Source: Fodinibius sediminis
GTDB taxonomy: Bacteria; Bacteroidota; Rhodothermia; Balneolales; Balneolaceae
Length of the DNA stretch: 64,000 nt
Assembly (NCBI RefSeq): GCF_900182555.1
Contig: NZ_FXTH01000011.1
Span: forward strand, 62,001-126,000
Reading direction: 5' to 3'
The notes below the pieces were generated by a model. That model did no database searches. It was not told the origin of the DNA and worked only from the letters and a program-made list of their open reading frames with translations. Positions 54,136 through 61,769 of the stretch are shown here, piece by piece (the first letter of the stretch is position 1; each line of letters starts with the position of its first letter). The position numbers and the translations under genes were made by a program.

Positions 54136-55026
54136 ATGCCCAGGTTAGCCGTATTTCCCAAAGCATTTATGCAACAGCTATGTAAAGATGGAACGATGAG
54201 CGTATCCGAGTGGATTACGCTTGCCGCAGAACTGGAGGTCGATGGCCTGGAATGGTATTCCGGTTTCCTGGAGATGGCCGATGAATCCAACTGGGCAAAA
54301 TTTCGCCGTCAGGTGCACAGCCATGATAAAGAGATTCCCATGATGTGCTGCTCACCCGATTTCACGCATCCTGATGCCGGCTTCCGGGAAAAAGAAATTG
54401 AAAAACAGAAGTACTGGATCGACATGACAGATGAGCTGGGCGGTTCCTACTGCCGGGTTTTGTCGGGCCAGCGACGCCCTGAATTGTCTATGGGGGAGGG
54501 ACTGGATTTCGCGGCAGAAAGCATCAAGGCGTGCCTGCCCTATGCTGCTGAACGGGGTATCACCCTTATATTGGAAAATCATTACAAGGACGACTTCTGG
54601 GAGTATCCCGAATTTGCACAGAAGATGGAGGTGTTTTGTAAACTTGTAGATCGGATACATCATCCGAATTTTGGCGTCAATTATGATCCCAGTAACACGT
54701 ATCTTGCCGGAGAGGATCCGCTCGAACTCCTTCGCAGGGTTTCGGATCGTGTTGTAACAATGCACGCCAGTGACCGGTACCTGACGGAAGGAACGCTGGA
54801 AGACCTCCGTAAAGAGGAATCAGGGGTGGAGGGATATGCCCGCAGATTGAGCCACGGGGAGATTGGCCAGGGGCTGAACGACTATGATGCGATCTTCAGG
54901 GAATTGAAAAAGGCTGGATTTAACGGGTGGGTAAGTATTGAGGATGGAGTGGAAGGTATGGACCAGCTGGAACGGAGCGTAGCCTACCTCAGAAAGAAAA
55001 TATCCCATTACTGGCCGGAAGAGTAG
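54136..55026 (+). CDS. Sugar phosphate isomerase/epimerase family TIM barrel
   Basis: This 296-residue cytoplasmic protein has metal-site motifs of the xylose-isomerase-like family: LEVDGLEWYSGFLEM near residue 35 (Glu), ITLILENHYKDDFWEYPEF near 140 (Glu), FGVNYDPSNTYLAGEDP near 180 (Asp), VVTMHASDRY near 206 (His) and GWVSIEDGVEGMDQ near 260 (Glu). It ends the four-gene module and could be the epimerase or isomerase acting beside the HPS/KGPDC-like enzyme, much as UlaE accompanies UlaD in L-ascorbate use. It is not closely similar to the two other TIM barrels in the window. The 182 bases that follow contain no recognisable gene. Confidence 0.87.
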   Translation: MPRLAVFPKAFMQQLCKDGTMSVSEWITLAAELEVDGLEWYSGFLEMADESNWAKFRRQVHSHDKEIPMMCCSPDFTHPDAGFREKEIEKQKYWIDMTDELGGSYCRVLSGQRRPELSMGEGLDFAAESIKACLPYAAERGITLILENHYKDDFWEYPEFAQKMEVFCKLVDRIHHPNFGVNYDPSNTYLAGEDPLELLRRVSDRVVTMHASDRYLTEGTLEDLRKEESGVEGYARRLSHGEIGQGLNDYDAIFRELKKAGFNGWVSIEDGVEGMDQLERSVAYLRKKISHYWPEE

Positions 55027-55208
55027 CTGTTTTCCGGGCTGGGGCTGTTGAATGCGTTACAGGCTTCCGAAAAAAGACCAGGGGGGGTACCAGTCACTGG
55101 ATTTAAACCGCACTATTGACTATGATGGATGCACAAATACCCATCGGATGGTTCAACAGGGTGTCCGGGTTATCACATGAGATCTATTAACGTAAAAAAG
55201 TATTTTTG

Positions 55209-56600
55209 ATGAGGGATTTTGGTTCTGGATCACATCTGAAAGCAATCGGAATTATGGTGCTCTTTCTGGCCGGAGGTATACTGGGGGGACGCCAGGCAGT
55301 GGCCCATCCGCCAGAGGATCGGCCTAATATTTTGTTGATCCTGGCCGATGATCTGGGCTATCATGATGTCTCCTACTACGGGACACCGGATATCCGCACC
55401 CCTCATCTTGACCGGCTGGTTTCCTCGGGTATGCGCCTGGATCGATTTTATGCCAATTCACCGGTCTGTTCACCCACCCGGGCTGCGTTGATGTCCGGAC
55501 AGTATCAGGATTACGTAGGAGTACCCGGGCTGATTCGGACGAACCCCGATAACAGCTGGGGATACCTGGACCCGGAAGCCACGCTGCTTCCCGAAGTACT
55601 CAGTCAACATGGCTATCACACCGGACTGGTGGGGAAATGGAACCTGGGGCTAAGATCACCCAACAAGCCCAACGAACGCGGTTTCGATCATTTCCACGGC
55701 TGGCTTGATGATATGGTCGAGGATTTCTGGGAACACCGCCGCGAGGGGATAAATTATATGCGGCTTAATGAGGGGGAGATTGATCCCGAAGGCCACGCCA
55801 CGGATCTGCTGACGGGGTGGGCCGTGGAGTATATCGAAGAACAGGCCGGCAGCGAGGCACCGTTTTTCTTGTTCCTGTCGCATCTGGCACCCCATTTCCC
55901 CGTGCAACCCCCGCAGGAGTGGCTGCAAAAAGTCAAGGCTCGGGAACCGGATATATCAGAAAAAAGGGCGAAACTTGTAGCTTTTATTGAGCACCTTGAC
56001 GAAGGGATTGGCAAAGTTGTCGCCGCACTCAAAGAGCACGGGCTGTATGAAAATACAATGATCATTTTTACCAGTGATAACGGTGGACATCTGCCCAGCG
56101 AAGCCAACAATGGTCCGCTCCGTGATGGTAAACAAAGTATGTACGAGGGGGGCTTGCGGGTTCCGGCGGGGGTCTCCTGGCCCGGGCATATCAGTCCGGA
56201 CACACATTCGAAGAAAGTGATGCTTACCATGGATGTCTTTCCAACAGTTCTGGAGGCTGCCGGTATATCCTACGACGGGCCACTCAGCGGCACGAGCTTT
56301 TTGCCCACGCTGCTGGGCGAAGAACAGCCCCTGCATGAAGGGGAGCCTCTGTTTTTTACCCGCCGCGAGGGAAATATGCGCTATGGGGGCCTTACCATCC
56401 AGGCCGTTCGGCTGGATAACTGGAAGCTCATACACAACAGTCCTTTCGGACCCCGGGAGTTATATAATCTTGCAACCGATCCGCGTGAACAACATAATGT
56501 CATTGAGCAGCATCCCCAAAAAGCACGGGAGCTGAATGCATTACTTATGAAACACATCCAGAAGGGTGGGGCGGTTCCGTGGCAGCGCCCGGCTGACTAA
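55209..56600 (+). CDS. Secreted sulfatase with GKWN second signature
   Basis: This 463-residue sulfatase starts at ATG 55209 (a TTG directly before it is also in frame). Its signal region (LKAIGIMVLFLAGGILGGRQ) ends near residue 33. Motifs are ILADDLGYHDVSYYG, NSPVCSPTRAALMSG (Cys 87) and the late FTSDNGGHLP. The second signature reads VGKWNLG, so the His of the Lys-x-His pair is replaced by Asn. That His helps bind the sulfate in characterised arylsulfatases, so activity or specificity may be altered. It is the first of four consecutive sulfatases ending the second locus. Confidence 0.92.
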   Translation: MRDFGSGSHLKAIGIMVLFLAGGILGGRQAVAHPPEDRPNILLILADDLGYHDVSYYGTPDIRTPHLDRLVSSGMRLDRFYANSPVCSPTRAALMSGQYQDYVGVPGLIRTNPDNSWGYLDPEATLLPEVLSQHGYHTGLVGKWNLGLRSPNKPNERGFDHFHGWLDDMVEDFWEHRREGINYMRLNEGEIDPEGHATDLLTGWAVEYIEEQAGSEAPFFLFLSHLAPHFPVQPPQEWLQKVKAREPDISEKRAKLVAFIEHLDEGIGKVVAALKEHGLYENTMIIFTSDNGGHLPSEANNGPLRDGKQSMYEGGLRVPAGVSWPGHISPDTHSKKVMLTMDVFPTVLEAAGISYDGPLSGTSFLPTLLGEEQPLHEGEPLFFTRREGNMRYGGLTIQAVRLDNWKLIHNSPFGPRELYNLATDPREQHNVIEQHPQKARELNALLMKHIQKGGAVPWQRPAD

Positions 56601-56650
56601 CTGTTTCCAAAAAATCACCGCAATATTAAAGATATCTTATATTCAGAATC

Positions 56651-58009
56651 ATGATTAGCAATATACGCTTTAACTGTACATTTATTCTGTTATTGGTATT
56701 CTCTGCCGGTCTTGCAACAGCTAGCGGACAGGATCCTGGGGAGGGGGAGCAGCCGAATTTTATAATTATTTTTAACGATGATCTTGGCTACGGGGATGTA
56801 GGCCTTGAGGGCTCTCCGCTGATCGAGACACCCAATATCGACCAGATGGAAGCCGAGGGCGTAAAGCTGACCAACCATTATTCCAGCGCCAATGTATGCA
56901 CCCCGGCACGGGCGGGGCTGCTGACCGGTCGGTACCCCATCCGTACGGGGCTCGCCCACAGCGTGCTATTTCCCGAGGATGAGCACGGGCTGCCTGAAGA
57001 AGAGGTGACGATTGCCGAGGCACTGAAGGACGAAGGTTACCGAACGGGCATGGTAGGTAAGTGGCACCTGGGCACCCCGGAGGTATCCTGGCCCACCGGC
57101 AACGGCTTTGATTCATTTTATGGACTCCCCTACAGCAACGATATGCGTCCGCTGGCCCTCTATCGCAATGAAGAACCCGTCGAAGAGCCGGTCAACCAGA
57201 CTACACTGACCCGTCGGTATACCGAGCAGGCGGTTGATTTTATTGAAGAACAGCCGCAGGAGCCGTTTTTTTTGTATCTGGCTCACTCCATGCCGCATGT
57301 ACCGCTGCATGCTTCTGATTCATTCCAGGGCCGATCAAAAGCGGGACTTTACGGGGATGTGATCGAGGAGATTGACTGGAGCGTTGGTCAAATTTTGGCG
57401 GCCCTGAAGCGTGCAGGCATTGATGAAAATACGCTGGTGATTGTGACCAGCGACAACGGTCCGTGGTTTGAAGGCAGTTCCGGGGAGTTGCGAGAACGCA
57501 AGGGAGCAGCGAGCTGGGAAGGTGGGCAGGGGGTGCCCTTTATCGCCCGATGGCCTGGTCATATTCCCCCCGGGGTAACCTCTGATGCCATAACGATGAA
57601 TTTTGACCTGTTCCCGACGCTGCTGACCCTGGCCGGTTCGCAGCTGCCGGAAAACCGTCCCATTGACGGGAAAAACATCTGGTCCGTCCTTCAGGGGGGC
57701 GAGACTTCTCCTCACGAGTACCTGTATTTCTTTAACAACGAACAGATTACGGCGGTACGCTCCCAGCGCTGGAAATTTGTGGTTCGTTCCTACTACCGGG
57801 GCGGTCTCTCGCGATTCGAGGGGAGCATCCAGGGGAGGCCTCATTATTATGATCCGGGCCTGCTGTTTGATCTTGAGCGTAATCCCGCCGAGCAGTTCAG
57901 CTATACTCGTGAGCGACCCGAAGTTGTTGAACAGATGGTCAGGTGGCTGGAGAAAGGGCGCAGGGAACTGGAGCCGCTGGGAAAAGAAGAGGAGCGGAAT
58001 GCACAGTAA
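56651..58009 (+). CDS. Secreted arylsulfatase A-like sulfatase
   Basis: This 452-residue sulfatase has a signal peptide (about 6-26, ending TASGQ). The metal motif FNDDLGYGDVGLEG, maturation site SANVCTPARAGLLTG (Cys 83), GRYPIRTGL, second signature VGKWHLGTPE and late VTSDNGPWFE follow the arylsulfatase A/N-acetylgalactosamine-sulfatase pattern. Compact length also fits that group. Predicted to remove sulfate from hexosamine or hexose residues outside the cytoplasm. It begins 50 bases after the preceding sulfatase, consistent with cotranscription. Confidence 0.94.
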   Translation: MISNIRFNCTFILLLVFSAGLATASGQDPGEGEQPNFIIIFNDDLGYGDVGLEGSPLIETPNIDQMEAEGVKLTNHYSSANVCTPARAGLLTGRYPIRTGLAHSVLFPEDEHGLPEEEVTIAEALKDEGYRTGMVGKWHLGTPEVSWPTGNGFDSFYGLPYSNDMRPLALYRNEEPVEEPVNQTTLTRRYTEQAVDFIEEQPQEPFFLYLAHSMPHVPLHASDSFQGRSKAGLYGDVIEEIDWSVGQILAALKRAGIDENTLVIVTSDNGPWFEGSSGELRERKGAASWEGGQGVPFIARWPGHIPPGVTSDAITMNFDLFPTLLTLAGSQLPENRPIDGKNIWSVLQGGETSPHEYLYFFNNEQITAVRSQRWKFVVRSYYRGGLSRFEGSIQGRPHYYDPGLLFDLERNPAEQFSYTRERPEVVEQMVRWLEKGRRELEPLGKEEERNAQ

Positions 58010-58119
58010 ACGACAGGAAGTGGAATATTGCCATGAGGGTACCGCAGAAGACGGCTCCTCGTCATTTTTCCCTACATGGCAGGCAAGAAATATGCTGAAT
58101 TTATTTTAATGATGATGTA

Positions 58120-59676
58120 ATGCGTTCGTACATATTTATCATGAGATACCTATTCATACTGGGAATATTCATCGGTTGGGCGACCCCAGCTGCTGCGCAG
58201 GAGCAGCCGCCCAATATCCTGTTTGTCATCAGCGATGACCAGTCGTTCCCGCATGCGTCGGCTTACGGGGCGGATTTTGTCGAAACCCCCGCTTTTGACC
58301 GGGTGGCGAGGGAAGGTGTTTTGTTTACCAATGCGTTTGTAGCTTCCCCGGGATGCAGCCCCTCACGGGCCGCCATCCTTACCGGGCGATATCCCTGGCA
58401 GAATGAAGAGGCAGGTACGCACGGAAGTTCCTTTCCGAAAAAGTTTCGGGTATTGCCCGACCTCCTTGAGGAAGCAGGCTACGAGGTGGGGTATACGGGC
58501 AAGGGGTGGGGCCCCGGCGACTGGGAGGTCAGCGGGAGAGACCGAAATCCAGCCGGCCCCGCCTTCCAGGAAGTGAAGCTTGATCCGCCGCATGCCTATA
58601 TCCGTAACACAAACTATGCCGGCAATTTTGGCGCATTCCTGGAGCAGCGTTCAAAGCAGGCCCCGTTTTATTTTTGGATGGGTACTTCCGAGCCTCACCG
58701 TCCTTTCGAGGAAGGCATTGGAGAAGCCGCTGGAAAAAATCCGGAGGCGGTGAATGTGCCTTCCTATCTTCCGGATACTCCCGAGGTGCGAAGCGATCTG
58801 CTTGATTATGCGGTGGAAGTCGAATGGTTTGATCGGCAGCTCGCACAGGCCCTGAATCTGCTGGAGGAGAAGGGGGAGCTTGAGAATACCCTGATTATTG
58901 TCACTTCCGACAATGGGATGGCCTTTCCGCGGGCTAAGGCAAACCTCTACGAGGATGGTATCCACGTACCGTTGGCCGTGCGATGGGGCAATCATATTCC
59001 GGCCGGGCGTTCTATCTCAGACCTCGTCAGCCTTGTAGATCTTATGCCGACCATGCTGGATGCCGCGAGAGTCGCATACCCGGGGGAGATGGCGATAAGC
59101 GGCCGGAGCCTTATGGACATACTTGTCTCCGGCAAAGAAGGGGTGGTAGACTCCTCACGGAAGATGATCTTTGCGGGAAGGGAGCGTCATTCCAGTTCAC
59201 GCTGGAACAATCTGGGGTACCCTCAGCGTGCCCTCCGTACACATCGGTACCTCTACATCCGCAATTTTGCTCCCCAGCGGTGGCCGGCGGGCAGTCCGAG
59301 GCGTATTGAGAAGGGCAGCACGCCCCCCATGCACAGTGGCTATCACGATATCGATTCGGCACCGACGCTGGAGGAAATGACCGAAAATGCCGAGCACCCC
59401 TACTTCAACCGTTATCTTCATTTGGCGGTTGGCAGGCGTCCGGCCGAAGAGCTGTATGACATAAAAGATGATCCTGGCTGTATCAACAACCTGGCATTGC
59501 ATCCTGAGTATGGTCAGCTTACGCGCCATTTTAGAAATAAAATGACTGAACTGCTGGATGAGACCGGAGACCCCCGGATGAGTGGGAAAGGGGATATCTG
59601 GGAAAGTTATCCCCGCCTGCGGGGCCCCATGCGGGAATTTCCTGCCCCGGAGTGGGTGCTTCCCATGGATGAATAA
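58120..59676 (+). CDS. Secreted sulfatase, heparan-N-sulfatase-like
   Basis: This 518-residue sulfatase has a signal peptide ending ATPAAAQ (about residue 27 from ATG 58120; ATG 58141 is an alternative start that fits equally). Motifs are VISDDQSFPHASAYG, SPGCSPSRAAILTG (Cys 79) and YTGKGWGPGDWEVSGRDRNP, a second signature of the type seen in sulfamidase (SGSH)-like sulfatases. GTSEPHRPFEEG and VTSDNGMAFPRAK follow. The group includes enzymes that cleave N-sulfate as well as O-sulfate, so the bond is not certain. It is the third of the four-sulfatase run. Confidence 0.92.
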   Translation: MRSYIFIMRYLFILGIFIGWATPAAAQEQPPNILFVISDDQSFPHASAYGADFVETPAFDRVAREGVLFTNAFVASPGCSPSRAAILTGRYPWQNEEAGTHGSSFPKKFRVLPDLLEEAGYEVGYTGKGWGPGDWEVSGRDRNPAGPAFQEVKLDPPHAYIRNTNYAGNFGAFLEQRSKQAPFYFWMGTSEPHRPFEEGIGEAAGKNPEAVNVPSYLPDTPEVRSDLLDYAVEVEWFDRQLAQALNLLEEKGELENTLIIVTSDNGMAFPRAKANLYEDGIHVPLAVRWGNHIPAGRSISDLVSLVDLMPTMLDAARVAYPGEMAISGRSLMDILVSGKEGVVDSSRKMIFAGRERHSSSRWNNLGYPQRALRTHRYLYIRNFAPQRWPAGSPRRIEKGSTPPMHSGYHDIDSAPTLEEMTENAEHPYFNRYLHLAVGRRPAEELYDIKDDPGCINNLALHPEYGQLTRHFRNKMTELLDETGDPRMSGKGDIWESYPRLRGPMREFPAPEWVLPMDE

Positions 59677-59793
59677 GAGTTGTCATTTTACAGCTGTATT
59701 TATTTATTTGTTTACTGGCAAAGGGATTAGGGATGTGTCTTTTTTAGGGAATCACCCTCTCAGATAAGGTAACTGGATGTTGAAATTAGAAAA

Positions 59794-61662
59794 ATGAGCA
59801 ATATGAAATGGACAGGGAATGGGATGTTGGATCGGACCATCTGGATTGGATGCATGGCTTTGATGGGGCTGCTGTTTTATGGCTGTGGAGATTCAGCTGA
59901 AGACAGGCCGCCCAATATTCTTTGGATCACCAGCGAGGACAACAGTCCTTTGCTCGGGGCCTACGGTGACGAGTATGCTGATACCCCGCATCTGGACCGT
60001 CTGGCTGAGCAGGGAACCATCTATACAAACGCCTATGCCACGTCGCCGGTCTGTGCACCCTCTCGCTTTACGCTGATCACAGGTACCTATGCAAACCGAA
60101 TGGGGACCGAAAATATGCGCAGTACCTTCCCCATTCCGAAAGAGATTCGCTTTTTTCCCAAGTACCTCCGGGAGGCGGGCTACCATACGACCAATAACCG
60201 AAAGAAAGACTATAATACCATTGACCAGCCGGACGCCTGGGACGAGTCCAGCGGAGAGGCCCACTATCGTGATCGTGCCGAGAATCAGCCCTTTTTTCAT
60301 GTTCGGAATATTACGATCAGCCACGAAAGCAGCCTCCACGATCCTATTGATACGCTCATCCATGACCCGGAAAAGGCCCCCGTGCCTCCCTACCATCCAA
60401 AGACACCAACAGTAAAAAGGGATTGGGCACATTATTACGACGAGGTCAGCAGGATGGACGCCCGGGTGGGAAAAATTCTGAACGAGCTTGAAGCATCAGG
60501 GGAGGCTGATAACACTATTGTATTTTATTATGGAGATCACGGCGGAGCCATGCCAGGCTCCAAGCGGTTTATGAATCAACGGGGACTGAGCATCCCGCTG
60601 ATTGTTTATATGCCCCCCCGTTATGAACATCTGGCACCCGATGAAAAACAAAACGATCGGTTGGTATCCTTTGTGGATTTTTCTGCCACGGTACTGAGCC
60701 TGGCAGGTATTGACCCACCTGATTTTATGGATGGTAAGCCTTTCCTGGGGGAGCATGCAGTCCCACCGCGGGAATATGTGCACACCTACCGGGCCCGCAT
60801 GGACGAGCGGTATGACCTGGTTCGCGCCGTGCATGACAAAGAGATGATGTATGTCCGTAATTATATGCCTCAGCGCATCTATGGCCAACATCTTTGGTAC
60901 CTTTGGAAAGCCCCATCGATGCGAAGCTGGGAGCAAGAGTACAAAGAGGGGACCCTGAATGAGATCCAGCGCCAGTTTTTTGAATCCAAGCCGGTGGAAG
61001 AACTCTATGATCTCTCGGAAGATCCCTATACGGTTCATAATCTGGCTTCTGACCCGGAGTATGAAGACGATCTCAAGCGATTGCGCAAGAAAAATGCCCG
61101 CTGGGTACGCGAGCAGGGTGACCTGGGCTTTATCCCGGAAGGCATCATTGACAGCCTGCGCGGTGATCAAACACTCTATGAAGCGGTCAGGGAAAAAGGG
61201 GTTCCGATCGAGACCATCATTGAAACGGCGGAGATGGCATCCCGGGGCGAAAAGAAGTATATGGATGAACTTGCTGAAAGGCTGAGTCATGAGGATCCCT
61301 CGGTACGGTTCTGGGCAGCGATGGGGATGGCCATTGGACATGAACATGCGGGCGGTTATATTGGGCTGCTGAAGGAGCGCAGTGAAGATCCGGTGGGCAC
61401 GGTCCGGGTAGCGGCAGCCGAGGCCTTGTATGCCTCAGACCGTAAGGAAACGGCTTTTACCATCATGGACGATGCCCTGGATCATCCGGAGGATCATGTC
61501 AAGTTGCAGGTACTAAACCTGCTGGAATCCATCCGTCCCGACCCCATACCAGAGGAGCTTATGAATCATCTGCAGCGGCTTGCTGACACTTATGAGGGCC
61601 GTGACGGTTCGGGCAATTATGTCTTCAGGGCTTCAAACTGGCTGGTGGAGGGGAATAAGTGA
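59794..61662 (+). CDS. Sulfatase lipoprotein with C-terminal HEAT-like repeats
   Basis: This 622-residue protein has a lipoprotein signal ending MGLLFYGC (Cys 31). Motifs are ITSEDNSPLLGAYGDE, SPVCAPSRFTLITG (Cys 87) and YYGDHGGAMPGSKR near 247. The second signature region reads GYHTTNNRKKDYNT, lacking GKWH but keeping the TNN-x-x-x-DYN pattern of a diverged sulfatase group that includes likely heparan-type enzymes. After the sulfatase domain (to about 460), a helical repeat region follows (LSHEDPSVRFWAAMGMAIGH, VGTVRVAAAEALYASDRKET, HPEDHVKLQVLNLLESI) that looks like three HEAT repeats. Such an extension is not part of the sulfatase fold. It may bind a partner or the substrate chain. Confidence 0.9.
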   Translation: MSNMKWTGNGMLDRTIWIGCMALMGLLFYGCGDSAEDRPPNILWITSEDNSPLLGAYGDEYADTPHLDRLAEQGTIYTNAYATSPVCAPSRFTLITGTYANRMGTENMRSTFPIPKEIRFFPKYLREAGYHTTNNRKKDYNTIDQPDAWDESSGEAHYRDRAENQPFFHVRNITISHESSLHDPIDTLIHDPEKAPVPPYHPKTPTVKRDWAHYYDEVSRMDARVGKILNELEASGEADNTIVFYYGDHGGAMPGSKRFMNQRGLSIPLIVYMPPRYEHLAPDEKQNDRLVSFVDFSATVLSLAGIDPPDFMDGKPFLGEHAVPPREYVHTYRARMDERYDLVRAVHDKEMMYVRNYMPQRIYGQHLWYLWKAPSMRSWEQEYKEGTLNEIQRQFFESKPVEELYDLSEDPYTVHNLASDPEYEDDLKRLRKKNARWVREQGDLGFIPEGIIDSLRGDQTLYEAVREKGVPIETIIETAEMASRGEKKYMDELAERLSHEDPSVRFWAAMGMAIGHEHAGGYIGLLKERSEDPVGTVRVAAAEALYASDRKETAFTIMDDALDHPEDHVKLQVLNLLESIRPDPIPEELMNHLQRLADTYEGRDGSGNYVFRASNWLVEGNK

Positions 61663-61769
61663 CAGCGAAAGGCAGAGGGCTATGCTTGCAGCCGGCACAG
61701 GCCTTGAAAGAAGTTCATAACTCAATGGTTGCTCAATACAATATTTAAGCGTGTTACCAACAGGATTGC

